Made by a program: the position numbers and the translations under genes. This document shows positions 24,450-33,625 of a stretch of 64,000 nucleotides of DNA, piece by piece. Within the stretch, counting starts at the first letter, position 1. Every line of letters starts with the position of its first letter. The stretch is from Rhodospirillales bacterium (GTDB lineage: Bacteria > Pseudomonadota > Alphaproteobacteria > Rhodospirillales > WMHbin7). The notes beneath the pieces were generated by a model that ran no database searches, was not told the DNA's origin, and was given only the letters and a program-made list of their open reading frames with translations. Location of the stretch: assembly GCA_016214125.1 (NCBI GenBank), contig JACRPC010000002.1:1-64000 (forward strand), written 5' to 3'.

Positions 24450-26197
24450 CCCGCGATGGGCGGCCGCCCGATCCGGGCGCGCTCGACACGTTGGCCAAGG
24501 CGCTGGCGCATCGCGGCCCGGACGGCCAGGGCCGCCATGTTGCCGGCGGAACCGGTCTGGTTCAGACCCGGCTGGCGATCATCGATCTGGTAACCGGCGA
24601 TCAGCCGATCCATGAACCGGGTGGCGCCGCCTTGGTCGGCAATGGCGAGGTCTACAATTACCTCGAGCTGACCGCCGATCTGCCGGAGGTGGCCTTCGCC
24701 ACCCGCTCGGATTGCGAGCCGCCTTTGCATCTGTGGCGCCAGGCCGGCCTGGCCTTCGCCACCCGACTGCGCGGCATGTACGCCCTGGCGGTTCACGACC
24801 CCAAGACCGACCGGCTGGTGCTGGCGCGCGATCCTTTCGGCATCAAGCCTCTCTATTACGCCGAGACGGCGCGGGGTTTCGCCTTCGCCTCGGAGCCGCA
24901 GGCGCTTTTGGCGGCCGGGCTGGTTGAACGGCGCGAGGATACGGCCAAGCGCGACGAGCTGTTGGGGCTGCAATTCACCACCGGCGCCGAGACGATCTTT
25001 CAAGGCATCACCCGCCTGCTGCCGGGCGAGACGGTGGCGGTCGAGCGCGGCCGCATCGTCGAGCGCCGCCGGCTCGACGCCCTGCCCTCCGATGGCCCTT
25101 TGGGCGGCGACGTCGAGACGCTGGCCTATCGTCTGGACGAGGTGCTGGCGGAAAGCGTCGGCCTGCATCAGCGTTCCGATGTGCCCTACGGCATGTTCCT
25201 CTCGGGCGGCATCGACAGTTCCGCGCTCTTGGCCCTGATGGCGCGGCTGAACGAGCGTCCGGTGCTGGCCTTCACCGCCGGCTTTCCCGGCACCCAGGCT
25301 GCCGACGAGCGCGCCCAGGGCCAGGCGGTGGCGCAAGCCCTGGGCGCCCGCCATGTCGAAGTGGCCTTCACCGAACAGGATTTCTGGACCTTGCTGCCCC
25401 AGGTGGCGGCGGCGATGGACGATCCCGCCGCCGATTACGCCTGCCTGCCCACCTTCAAGCTGGCCGCCGAGGCGCGCCGGCATGTGAAGGTGATCTTGTC
25501 GGGCGAGGGGGGCGACGAATTGTTCGCCGGTTATGGCCGCTACCGCGCCGCCATGCGGCCCTGGCCCTTTTCCAGGCCGATGCGCCGGCGCGCCATTTTC
25601 GACGGCCTCGACCTTCTGCGCGAGCCGGCTGCGGCCTGGCGCCAGGGAATTGCGACGGCCGAGCGGGCGGAAGCCAAGCCCGGCCGCAGCCGCCTGCAAA
25701 TCGCCCAGGCGGTCGATTGCGCCGACTGGCTGCCCAACGACCTCTTGACCAAGCTCGATCGTTGTCTGATGGCGCATGGGGTGGAAGGCCGAGTGCCGTT
25801 TCTCGATCCGGCGGTGGCCGCCTTCGCCTTCCGCCTGCCCGACCGCCTGAAGGTCAAGGGCGGGCTGGGCAAATGGCTGCTGCGCCGTTGGCTGGACAAG
25901 GTGGCGCCGTTTGCCGATGCCTATTCGCGCAAGCGGGGCTTCACCGTACCGGTGGGGGAATGGATCTTCACCAAGGCCCCGGTGTTGGGCGAACTGGTCG
26001 CCGCCCAGCCCGCGATTCAGGCGCTGTGCCGGCCGGGCGCGGTCGAACGGCTGTTCGCCGATCGCCGCCATGGCTTCGCCGCCTGGACCCTTCTTTTCTA
26101 TGCTCTCTGGCACGGACGGCATATCCTGGACCGGCCGGTGGGGGACGATGTTCTGGAAACCCTGGAGGCCAATCGCGAGGGCGCATGTTCGATCTGA
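24425..26197 (+). CDS. asnB: Asparagine synthetase (glutamine-hydrolysing), AsnB family
   Basis: 590 residues. Cys2 of MCGIAGLV is the glutaminase nucleophile; HRGPDGQG, NGEVYNY and DPFGIKPLYY follow. The synthetase half has the PP-loop FLSGGIDSSALL (~257-268) and LSGEGGDELFAGYGRY. The reaction is Asp + Gln + ATP to Asn + Glu, but homologues inside glycan loci often amidate sugars or acyl chains. Its place after five glycosyltransferases and overlap with both neighbours make such a surface-modification role plausible. Confidence 0.9.
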   Translation: MCGIAGLVTRDGRPPDPGALDTLAKALAHRGPDGQGRHVAGGTGLVQTRLAIIDLVTGDQPIHEPGGAALVGNGEVYNYLELTADLPEVAFATRSDCEPPLHLWRQAGLAFATRLRGMYALAVHDPKTDRLVLARDPFGIKPLYYAETARGFAFASEPQALLAAGLVERREDTAKRDELLGLQFTTGAETIFQGITRLLPGETVAVERGRIVERRRLDALPSDGPLGGDVETLAYRLDEVLAESVGLHQRSDVPYGMFLSGGIDSSALLALMARLNERPVLAFTAGFPGTQAADERAQGQAVAQALGARHVEVAFTEQDFWTLLPQVAAAMDDPAADYACLPTFKLAAEARRHVKVILSGEGGDELFAGYGRYRAAMRPWPFSRPMRRRAIFDGLDLLREPAAAWRQGIATAERAEAKPGRSRLQIAQAVDCADWLPNDLLTKLDRCLMAHGVEGRVPFLDPAVAAFAFRLPDRLKVKGGLGKWLLRRWLDKVAPFADAYSRKRGFTVPVGEWIFTKAPVLGELVAAQPAIQALCRPGAVERLFADRRHGFAAWTLLFYALWHGRHILDRPVGDDVLETLEANREGACSI

Positions 26198-27501
26198 TCA
26201 TCAAGAACGGCACCGCCGTCACCCCCAACGGCATCGAGCCCGCCGACATCGGCGTTGCTCAAGGGCGCATCGCCGCTTTGGGCACGCTCGACGCCGGCCA
26301 AGCGGCGGCGGTGATCGACGCCAAGGGCCTGCATGTGTTGCCCGGCCTGATCGACACCCAGGTACATTTCCGCGAGCCGGGCCTGGAGGCCAAGGAGGAT
26401 CTGGCCACCGGCACCGCCGGCGCCGCCCTGGGCGGCATCACGGCGGTCTTCGAGATGCCCAACACCAAGCCGGCCACCACGACGCCTGATCTGCTGGCCG
26501 ACAAGCTGGCCCGCGCCAAAGGGCGGGCCTGGGTCGATCACGCCTTCTATCTCGGCGCCAGCGCCGAGAACGCCGGCCAGCTCGATGTCTGGGAGACCAT
26601 GCCCGGCTGCTGCGGGGTCAAGCTGTTCATGGGCTCCTCGACCGGCACGCTTCTGGTCGATGACGAACCGGTTCTGAGAACGGTGCTGGAAAACGGGCGG
26701 CGGCGGATCGCCGTGCATGCCGAGGACGAATCGCGCCTCAAGGAACGCCGGCCGCTGGCCGAGGCGCCGGGCGCCAGCGTCGGCCTGCATCCGGAATGGC
26801 GCGACGTGGAGACGGCGCTTCGGGCCACGCGGCGCCTGTTGACCTTGGCCAGGAGCACGGGGCGTCCGGTGCATGTGCTGCACATCACCACCGCCGAGGA
26901 AATCGAGTTCCTGGCCGAGAACCGCGATCTGGCCAGCGTCGAGGTGACGCCCCAGCATCTCACCTTGGCGGCGCCCGAATGCTACGAGCGCCTGGGCACC
27001 TACGCCCAGATGAACCCGCCGATCCGCGAGGCCCGCCATCAAGAGGCGCTGTGGCGGGCGGTGCGCGAAGGCGTCGTCGACTGCCTGGGTTCCGATCACG
27101 CGCCGCATCTGCGCGCGGAAAAAGACAGGCCCTATCCCCTAAGCCCTTCCGGCATGACCGGCGTTCAGACCCTGGTGCCGGTGATGCTGACCCATGTCGC
27201 GGCGGGGCGATTGAGCCTGGCCCGCTTCGTCGATCTGATGGCGGCGGGGCCGGCCCGGCTGTTCGGCATCCTGGGCAAGGGGCGGATCGCCAGGGGCTAT
27301 GACGCCGATTTCACCCTGGTCGATCTCAAGGCGAAGCGCCGCATCGAGAATTCCCAGATCGCCAGCCGCTGCGGCTGGACGCCTTTCGACGGCTTCGAGG
27401 CCACCGGCTGGCCGATCGCTACCGTCATTCGCGGCCAGGTGGCGATGCGCGACGGCCGGTTGGAAGGTCCGCCCATCGGTCGGCCGCTGCGCTTTCCCTA
27501 A
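26185..27501 (+). CDS. pyrC: Dihydroorotase, class I, alphaproteobacterial type
   Basis: 438 residues. Amidohydrolase signature GLIDTQVHFREPGLEAKEDL, the carboxylated-Lys region GVKLFMGSSTG, HAEDE, LHITTAEE and the catalytic GSDHAPH. It interconverts carbamoyl-aspartate and dihydroorotate in pyrimidine synthesis. The first zinc His of the usual HxH is Gln (QVH), a variant I associate with alphaproteobacterial members. It starts inside asnB (13-base overlap), so a core pyrimidine gene is translationally tied to a glycan operon. Activity is likely but the metal site must differ. Confidence 0.9.
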   Translation: MFDLIIKNGTAVTPNGIEPADIGVAQGRIAALGTLDAGQAAAVIDAKGLHVLPGLIDTQVHFREPGLEAKEDLATGTAGAALGGITAVFEMPNTKPATTTPDLLADKLARAKGRAWVDHAFYLGASAENAGQLDVWETMPGCCGVKLFMGSSTGTLLVDDEPVLRTVLENGRRRIAVHAEDESRLKERRPLAEAPGASVGLHPEWRDVETALRATRRLLTLARSTGRPVHVLHITTAEEIEFLAENRDLASVEVTPQHLTLAAPECYERLGTYAQMNPPIREARHQEALWRAVREGVVDCLGSDHAPHLRAEKDRPYPLSPSGMTGVQTLVPVMLTHVAAGRLSLARFVDLMAAGPARLFGILGKGRIARGYDADFTLVDLKAKRRIENSQIASRCGWTPFDGFEATGWPIATVIRGQVAMRDGRLEGPPIGRPLRFP

Positions 27502-27567
27502 AACGCCCCAATTCGGGCGGTTGCGATCCGGCGCGATTGGATTTATGGTGCGGCCCGCATGGCCGAT

Positions 27568-27642
27568 TGGGGCGTAGCCAAGTGGTAAGGCAGCGGTTTT
27601 TGGTACCGCCATTCCTAGGTTCGAATCCTAGCGCCCCAGCCA
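27568..27642 (+). tRNA. tRNA-Gln (anticodon UUG)
   Basis: The acceptor arms TGGGGCG and CGCCCCA pair perfectly, the anticodon loop is TTTTGGT with anticodon TTG, the T arm is CTAGGTTCGAATCCTAG, and CCA is encoded. The 75-nt length including CCA is normal. It sits between pyrC and the demethylation cluster, and no integrase is visible beside it. Confidence 0.97.
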
Positions 27643-27702
27643 GCCCCCGACCGTCCCCGTTCGCCAACCGATTGACCCGACGGTCGCGGCCATCGCCGAG
27701 CG

Positions 27703-28590
27703 CTAGGCATCCTCCATGAAGAGGCCGACGACGGCGGCCAAGGCGTCGCTGCCTTCGAGTTCGACGATCCGACAGAATTGCTGAAGGACGAAATTGTCCT
27801 TGGGCAAGAGCTGGTAGCCGCGCCAGGGCGTGCCCAGCACGGTGTCGAAGCCCAAGGGCATCGCCACGGTGAGGAAGGCGCATTCGAGCTGGTGCTTGAG
27901 ATCGGACCCGTCGAGGGCCTTATCCGGCAGATGCTGGGAAAGGTTGGAAAGGCCGCCCATGATGTGGACGCCCTTCAGCGCCGGATCGGCGCCGACCAGA
28001 CGAATGCCGTCGAGCGCCATCTTGATCAGACCCTCGGCGTCGGCGGCCAAGGTGGCCACCGAGACGTCGATCAGGAAATCGTCGTTGCTCATCTGCGGAT
28101 AGGCGCGCCGGAGCCGTTCGACCATGCTGCAGGCCGAGCCATGCACCTCGGCGCCGGTCCGGTTGGGCGTGACGCCCGCATCGCCCAGCCGCTCCGACGA
28201 CATCAGCACCACCTTGCAGGGCCGCACCGCCAGCGCCTCGTGGAGCGCCCAGCGCGATTCGGCGATCGAATTGATGATCGGCTTTTGGCCTTTGGCCTTG
28301 GCGTCGTCGTAGGTTTCGAGCGCCCGCGTCAAAATGGCGGCGTCCGGACAATCGAGCGACAAGGGCAGATCGACGACCGCTTGGATGCGCCGAATCATCT
28401 CGATCAGAAAGGCGGGATCGGACAGCGCCTTGGTGCCGGCGTTGACGTTGAGGTAGCTGGCGCCGGCCTCGGTCTGACGCACCGCCAGGGCCTGGATGCC
28501 GGCGAAGTCGTCGTGGTCGAACAGCGCCTTGGTCGAGCGGAAGCCGGGATTGATGCGCTCGCCGATGATGCGAAGGCCGGGAATGGACAC
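27703..28590 (-). CDS. Methyltetrahydrofolate:corrinoid methyltransferase (MeTr/AcsE-like)
   Basis: 295 residues from the GTG at 28590, which has AGGGAG 8-10 bp upstream; a longer frame to 28731 would cover the divergent promoter. SIPGLRIIGERINPGFRSTK, ASYLNVNAGT, DLPLSLDCPDA and PIINSIAES are the pterin-binding barrel motifs of AcsE/MtgA-type methyltransferases. It exchanges methyl groups between a corrinoid protein and tetrahydrofolate. With the corrinoid protein at 37400 and UroD-type enzyme at 36274 it would be the second methyltransferase (MT II) of a demethylation pathway, feeding methyl groups to C1 metabolism. It is divergent from the importer. Confidence 0.88.
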   Translation of the reverse strand: MSIPGLRIIGERINPGFRSTKALFDHDDFAGIQALAVRQTEAGASYLNVNAGTKALSDPAFLIEMIRRIQAVVDLPLSLDCPDAAILTRALETYDDAKAKGQKPIINSIAESRWALHEALAVRPCKVVLMSSERLGDAGVTPNRTGAEVHGSACSMVERLRRAYPQMSNDDFLIDVSVATLAADAEGLIKMALDGIRLVGADPALKGVHIMGGLSNLSQHLPDKALDGSDLKHQLECAFLTVAMPLGFDTVLGTPWRGYQLLPKDNFVLQQFCRIVELEGSDALAAVVGLFMEDA

Positions 28591-28851
28591 GCGAGACTCC
28601 CTGTTGATGGGTGGTGGCGACGATGGCACGAGGCGAGGGCCGTGGCCAACCGCCGTCGGCACCTTCACGATAGGGCGCGTGCCCCAGTGATTCCAAAGAA
28701 AATCGGGCGCCCAATCAACGTTGACACGCAAACAAACATATAACTAATATATCACGCCAATCAAACGCCACAACGCGGAGCGATTCCAATTCTCTCACCG
28801 CTGCCGTCGTGAAGCGAACCGACGACAATAAAATCCTTCAGGGAGGAACAC
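28591..28851. other. Divergent promoter region of the demethylation cluster
   Basis: 261 bp between MeTr (minus) and the solute-binding protein (plus). It contains the promoter and operator-like motif described separately at 28721-28756, and a GGGAGG ribosome site just before 28852. No small gene is apparent. Confidence 0.6.
28721..28756 (+). promoter_or_regulatory. Sigma-70-type promoter with overlapping candidate GntR operator
   Basis: TTGACA at 28721-28726 and TAATAT at 28745-28750 are spaced 18 bp, a good consensus promoter ~100 bp before the binding-protein gene. CTAATATATCACG (28744-28756) overlaps the -10. A near match, CTAATATCCACG on the minus strand at 38098-38109, lies in the promoter of the corrinoid gene. 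A shared regulator, probably the GntR protein at 38148-38834, is inferred. Confidence 0.6.
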
Positions 28852-30129
28852 ATGGATCTCGGCAGACGTAAAGCGATCAAAACGATCGGCACGGCGGGCG
28901 TTGTTGCGGCCACCTTGCCCATTCTCGGCTTCCCGGCGATTGCCCAGAACCGTCCCTTGCGGGTCGGCATCATCGCTCCCAAAGCCGGCATCGCCGGCAC
29001 GATCGGCGAATGCGGTCTGCAGGGCACGCTGTTCGCGGTGGAGAAGATCAACGCCGCCGGCGGCATCGCCGGGCGCATGGTCGAGCTGGTGATCGAGGAA
29101 GAGACCAACCCCAAGGATTCGATCGAACGGTTGCGCAAGCTGGTCTTGCAAGACAAGGTCGATTGCGTGCAGGGCATCGTGTCGTCGGGCGTCAGCCTGG
29201 CCATGGGTCCGGCGGCCGAGGAGATGAAGGCGCTCACCATCTATTGGGACGGCACCACCCAGGACGGCGTCGACGAGACGATGGCCAAGCCGCGCTACGT
29301 CTTCCGCAGCACCGACAACGAGTGCGAGGCGGTGATGGCCTCGCTTCTGGTCGTCAAGCACTGGAAGGGCAAGTTCAAGACCATCGCCGGCATCAATCCC
29401 GACTATTCCTACGGCCGCAACAACTGGGCGGCCTTCCAGGCGCTGCTCAAGAAGTTTGGCATCGAATTCACCGTGGTCGCCGAGCAGTGGCCAAAGGTGG
29501 GCACGCTCGACCTCACCTCGCACGTCGCGGCCTTGAAGGCCGCCAAGCCGGACATGATCTTCTCGTCGCTCCTGTTCGCCGATCTGCCGGTGTTCATGCG
29601 CACCGCCCACTCGGCCGGTCTGATGGAGGGAACGCGCTTCGCCTTCCCGGCAGCCGGCTTCCAGCACACGGCGCTCAAGAAGGAGTTCACGCCGGAAGGC
29701 ATGATTTTCGGCCACAACACGCTCTATTTCGATCATCCGCAGGCCAACGCCTTGCAGAAGGAATTCGTGGCCTACTATCACAACAAGACCAAGGACTATC
29801 CGCACTGGGAGGCCGACCGCGCCTATTTCGCCATGCAGGCCTACAAAGCCGGCGTCGAAAAGGCCCAGAAGGCGAAGAACGCCTGGCCCTCCATCGAGGA
29901 GATCGCCGCCGCCATGGAAGGCGTCAAGGTCGATTCGTTGGGCGGCCCCGGGCGGATGCGCGAGGACCACATCGCCGAGCAGACCTTCTATCAGGGCATC
30001 ACCACCCACAAGAACAAGTATGATTTCCCGACGCTCGGCGTGGTCGACACCATGTATTCCGATCAATTGCAAAAGCCGCCGGGCGCCAATTTCTGGAAAT
30101 GGATCGAGACCGCCCAAATCAAACTCTAG
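28852..30129 (+). CDS. ABC importer, periplasmic solute-binding protein (branched-chain/urea type)
   Basis: 425 residues. A signal region with RRK (GRRKAIKTIGTAGVVAATLP) suggests Tat or Sec export. The mature start RPLRVGIIAPKAGIAGTIGE and PDYSYGRNNWAAFQALLKKF are type I periplasmic-binding (LivJ/UrtA) features. It captures the substrate for the permeases at 30246-32092. In this cluster the ligand is presumably the methylated compound whose methyl group is removed. It is not obviously a leucine- or urea-specific binder. Confidence 0.88.
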   Translation: MDLGRRKAIKTIGTAGVVAATLPILGFPAIAQNRPLRVGIIAPKAGIAGTIGECGLQGTLFAVEKINAAGGIAGRMVELVIEEETNPKDSIERLRKLVLQDKVDCVQGIVSSGVSLAMGPAAEEMKALTIYWDGTTQDGVDETMAKPRYVFRSTDNECEAVMASLLVVKHWKGKFKTIAGINPDYSYGRNNWAAFQALLKKFGIEFTVVAEQWPKVGTLDLTSHVAALKAAKPDMIFSSLLFADLPVFMRTAHSAGLMEGTRFAFPAAGFQHTALKKEFTPEGMIFGHNTLYFDHPQANALQKEFVAYYHNKTKDYPHWEADRAYFAMQAYKAGVEKAQKAKNAWPSIEEIAAAMEGVKVDSLGGPGRMREDHIAEQTFYQGITTHKNKYDFPTLGVVDTMYSDQLQKPPGANFWKWIETAQIKL

Positions 30130-30177
30130 GGCGGGATCGGGGTCCATTTCTTGGTTGGCGTGTTGGCAATCGTGAAA

Positions 30178-30213
30178 GGCCGCGGCCGGACGCTTGAGCG
30201 TTCGGTCGCGGTC
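30178..30213 (+). other. Long RNA hairpin between binding-protein and permease genes
   Basis: A 16-bp stem (30178-30193 with 30098-independent partner 30198-30213, three G-U pairs) closes a TTGA tetraloop. No T-run follows, so it is not a standard terminator. Hairpins here often protect the upstream binding-protein mRNA and lower permease expression, giving the usual excess of binding protein. Confidence 0.65.
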
Positions 30214-30245
30214 GGTTGCCGGGGGGGCGAGGCGCAAAGGGGCCC

Positions 30246-31127
30246 ATGGCCGCGTTCATAAACATTCTGTTGGGCGGCGTCTTCCATGCGGCCGTGCTGT
30301 TCTTGGTCGCCGCCGGGCTGCAGATTGTCTTCGGCGTCCAGAAGATCGTCAATCTGGCCTGCGGCTCGTTCTATGCGCTGGGCGCCTATTTCGGCGTCAC
30401 CACGGTGACCTGGGCCTTGAAGGCCGGGCTGCCGCCCTTTCTGTTCCTGCCAGTCTTGATCGCGTCGGGCGTCGTTCTGGCGGTGATCGGTCCGGTGATC
30501 GAGCGGCTGCTCCGCACCGTCTATGACCGCGACGAAAGCTTCCAACTCTTGCTCACCTTCGCCCTGGTGCTGATGTTCCAGGACATCATGCGCTATTTCT
30601 GGGGCGCCAATCCCCAGCAATTGGGCAATCTGGTGATGGTCTATGGCAAGGTCGGCGCCGGCGGCGTCGATCTGCCGGTCTACAACGTCTTGGTGATCGC
30701 CGGCAGCATCGCGATTGCGCTTATCCTGGGCGGCTTTCTCCAACGCACCCGCTACGGACGCATCCTGCGCGCCACCGCCGAGAACCGGGCGATGACCGAG
30801 GCGCTGGGCGTCGACGTCCGGCGCATCAACGTCGTCGTCTTCACCCTGGGCACCGTGTTGGGCACGGTGGGCGGTGCCTTCGTGGTGCCGACCAGCGCCG
30901 CCTCGCTCGACATGGCGGTCGAGCTGGTCGTCGAGGCCTTCGCCGTGGTGGTGATCGGCGGCTTGGGCAGCATGCGCGGCGCCTTGGCCGGCGCTTTGGT
31001 GGTGGGCCTGATGCGGGCGGCGGCGATCGCGCTTTACGCCGAGTTGGAATTGCTGTCGATCTATCTGGTCGTCATCCTGGTGCTCATCCTGCGCCCATCG
31101 GGCCTGTTCGGGAAACCGGCGGAATGA
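30246..31127 (+). CDS. ABC importer permease, LivH type
   Basis: 293 residues from the ATG at 30246; a TTG at 30216 is possible but lies in the hairpin flank. Multiple transmembrane helices are evident, with the LivH hallmark AAGLQIVFGVQKIVNLACGS near the N-terminus and the cytoplasmic loop RATAENRAMTEALGVDVRRI that contacts the ATPases. It pairs with the LivM-type permease, whose gene overlaps by four bases. Confidence 0.9.
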   Translation: MAAFINILLGGVFHAAVLFLVAAGLQIVFGVQKIVNLACGSFYALGAYFGVTTVTWALKAGLPPFLFLPVLIASGVVLAVIGPVIERLLRTVYDRDESFQLLLTFALVLMFQDIMRYFWGANPQQLGNLVMVYGKVGAGGVDLPVYNVLVIAGSIAIALILGGFLQRTRYGRILRATAENRAMTEALGVDVRRINVVVFTLGTVLGTVGGAFVVPTSAASLDMAVELVVEAFAVVVIGGLGSMRGALAGALVVGLMRAAAIALYAELELLSIYLVVILVLILRPSGLFGKPAE

Positions 31128-32092
31128 CGCCGCGCCTGACGACCCTGGTGATCGTTGGCCTGGTGGCCCTGGTGGGCAGCGCGCCCCTTTGGGCGACGCC
31201 TTACCACATTACCTTGATGATCCCGGCCATGGCCTATGGCATCGCGCTCTTGGGCCTCAACCTGCTGTTCGGCTATGCCGGGCTGCTGTCCTTCGGTCAC
31301 GCCATGTTCGTCGGCATCGGCGCCTACACCACGGCGGTCTTCACCAGCAAGCTGGGCATCCGCAGTTTCGAGCTGGTGCTGGTGGCGTCGGCGGTTGCGG
31401 CGGCCCTTTTCGCCATACCGATCGGCCTCTTGACCGTGCGCTATGTCCGCATCTTCTTCGGCATGCTGACGCTCGCCTTCGGCATGCTCTTCCATTCCTT
31501 CCTGTTCAAGTTCTATCACCTGACCGGCGGCGATTCCGGCATGCGGGTGGTGCGCCCGACGCTCTTGGGCCAAGACACCCAAGAGCTGGACAAGATTGCC
31601 TTCCTGACTGGCCCCTTCTTTCTGTACGTGCTGGCGCTTCTGGTGATCCTGGGTCTGGTGATGCTGCGCATCGTCCATTCGCCCTTCGGCCTGCACTTGA
31701 AGGCGCTGCGCGAAAACGCCCGCAAGGCCGAATATCTGGGCGTCACCGTGCGCCGCTTCCGCTTGGCCGCCTTCGTCATCTCGGCCATCTATTGTTCGAT
31801 CGGCGGCGTGATCCTGGCGGTGCCGACCGGCATCGCCGATCCGGAACTGGCCTATTGGACGCATTCGGGCAATCTGATCTTCATGACGCTCTTGGGCGGC
31901 TTCACCAACTTCTTCGGGCCGATCCTGGGCGCCTTCTCCTTTATCTTGCTGCAAGACCAATTGATGTCGGCCACCCAATATTGGCGCTTCTTCCTGGGCG
32001 TCGTGCTGGCCCTGATCGTCATTCTGTTCCCGCGCGGTCTGATGGGCATCTTGGAATCCCTGATGGCGCGCTTTTCGCGGGGCCGTTCATGA
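31124..32092 (+). CDS. ABC importer permease, LivM type
   Basis: 322 residues with about ten predicted helices. IALLGLNLLFGYAGLLSFGH is the LivM family signature and LKALRENARKAEYLGVTVRR is the ATPase-coupling loop. It begins in the stop of the previous permease and ends in the start of the ATPase gene (ATGA overlap), so the importer genes are translationally coupled. Confidence 0.9.
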   Translation: MTPRLTTLVIVGLVALVGSAPLWATPYHITLMIPAMAYGIALLGLNLLFGYAGLLSFGHAMFVGIGAYTTAVFTSKLGIRSFELVLVASAVAAALFAIPIGLLTVRYVRIFFGMLTLAFGMLFHSFLFKFYHLTGGDSGMRVVRPTLLGQDTQELDKIAFLTGPFFLYVLALLVILGLVMLRIVHSPFGLHLKALRENARKAEYLGVTVRRFRLAAFVISAIYCSIGGVILAVPTGIADPELAYWTHSGNLIFMTLLGGFTNFFGPILGAFSFILLQDQLMSATQYWRFFLGVVLALIVILFPRGLMGILESLMARFSRGRS

Positions 32093-32925
32093 ACGGCCCC
32101 GGCGAGCCCACCAAGCGGACCGAGGACGGGCGCCTGCTCCGCCAGAGCGCCGATTCAGGAACGGTGATGATCGAGACCAGAGGGGTGAGCAAGCATTACG
32201 GCCCCTTCGTGGCCTTGGCCGACATCACGATTACCCTGAAGGCGGGCGAAATGGTGTCGATCGTCGGCCCGAACGGCGCCGGCAAGACCACGCTGGTCAA
32301 CGTTCTCACCGGGTTGCTGCGAACGACGACCGGCCAGGTGCTCTTCAAAGGGCACGACATCGCCGGCATCGGTCCGGTTCGCCTGGCCCGGCTCGGCATG
32401 GCGCGCAGCTTCCAGCTTGTGCACATCTTCCCGGAGCTGACGGTCGAGGAAACCATCGCGGTGGCGGAGATCGCCCGCGCCGGCAAGGCGGGCCGGCTGT
32501 GGGCTTCGGTCCGGGGCGACGACGCCATTCACGCCCGGGTGCGCGAGGTGGCGGCGATCTTCGGCCTCGACACCAAGCTTGACCGGCCGGCGCGCGTGCT
32601 TTCACAAGGCGACAAGAAGTTGCTCGACATCGCCAGCGCCTTTGCGCTCGCCCCCGAAGTGATCCTGCTCGACGAACCGACCAGCGGCATCTCGACCGGC
32701 GACAAGCACGGCATCATGAAAACCCTGGTCGAGGCCGCCCGAACCGCCAACGTCAAGGCGATCATCCTGGTCGAGCACGACATGGATCTGGTGGCCGAAT
32801 ATTCCGACCGCATCATCGCGCTTCAAGAAGGCCGCATTCTGGCCGACCTTCCGCCCACCCAATTCTTTGCCGATCCGGCGATCGTCGCCGCCGTGGTCGG
32901 CATGAAACCGGTCCGCCATGCTTGA
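32089..32925 (+). CDS. ABC importer ATPase, LivG type
   Basis: 278 residues. Walker A VGPNGAGKT, signature LSQGDKKLL, Walker B EVILLDEPTSG and H-loop VEHDMD are all present. LSQGD instead of LSGGQ is normal for LivG/UrtD-type subunits. The ~26 residues before MIETRGVSKHYG are atypical, and a GTG/ATG start at 32164-32167 is a reasonable alternative. Confidence 0.9.
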   Translation: MNGPGEPTKRTEDGRLLRQSADSGTVMIETRGVSKHYGPFVALADITITLKAGEMVSIVGPNGAGKTTLVNVLTGLLRTTTGQVLFKGHDIAGIGPVRLARLGMARSFQLVHIFPELTVEETIAVAEIARAGKAGRLWASVRGDDAIHARVREVAAIFGLDTKLDRPARVLSQGDKKLLDIASAFALAPEVILLDEPTSGISTGDKHGIMKTLVEAARTANVKAIILVEHDMDLVAEYSDRIIALQEGRILADLPPTQFFADPAIVAAVVGMKPVRHA

Positions 32926-33625
32926 TCTCGGCGCCCTGTCGGTCGACATCCAGAACAGCCATATCCTGAGGGGCGTCACCCTTAAGGTCGGCCAAGGCGA
33001 GCTGGTCTGCCTGATCGGGCGCAACGGCGCCGGCAAGACCACCACCTTGCGCAGCATCATGGGCTATCGCCGTCCCAACGCCGGCACCATCGCCTTCCTG
33101 GGCCGATCGCTTACCGATCTGCCCACCCACGCCATCGTGCGCCTGGGCATCGGCTACGCGCCCGAGGAAAGCGAGGTCTATGGCGATCTCACGGTGGCCG
33201 AAAACATCGAGCTGCCGACCTGGACCTGCCCCGAGGGCCGCCCGGCGGCGGAGCGCATCGCGCTGGCCTACCAGATCTTTCCCAAACTGCGCCAATACAT
33301 GAAGCGCGGCGGCACCCAGCTTTCCGGGGGCGAGCGCAAGATGGTGTCGATCGCTCGGGCCCTGGCGCTCGATCCCAAGCTTCTGCTGCTCGACGAGCCC
33401 TTCGAGGGCCTATCCCCGGCGATCATCCCCACCATCAGCGACGGCATCGCCTCGATCCGCAAATTGGGCCAAAGCGTGCTGATGGCGGAATCGAACGTGC
33501 ATCACATTCCCGACGACGCCGACCGGCTTTATGTGATGGAGCGGGGCGAGATCATCTTCGCCGGCACGCCCGGCGAGGCCAAGCGCGATCCGGCGGTGAT
33601 GCGGGTGATCAGCGGCGCGGCTTAA
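32918..33625 (+). CDS. ABC importer ATPase, LivF type
   Basis: 235 residues with Walker A IGRNGAGKTTTLRSIMG, signature LSGGERKMVSIARAL, Walker B LLLLDEPFEGLSP; His-loop position is ESNVHH, with Asn before the histidines. It starts eight bases inside the LivG-type gene. Its TAA shares the palindrome TTAA (33622-33625) with the stop of the convergent DUF1638 gene. Confidence 0.9.
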   Translation: MLDLGALSVDIQNSHILRGVTLKVGQGELVCLIGRNGAGKTTTLRSIMGYRRPNAGTIAFLGRSLTDLPTHAIVRLGIGYAPEESEVYGDLTVAENIELPTWTCPEGRPAAERIALAYQIFPKLRQYMKRGGTQLSGGERKMVSIARALALDPKLLLLDEPFEGLSPAIIPTISDGIASIRKLGQSVLMAESNVHHIPDDADRLYVMERGEIIFAGTPGEAKRDPAVMRVISGAA

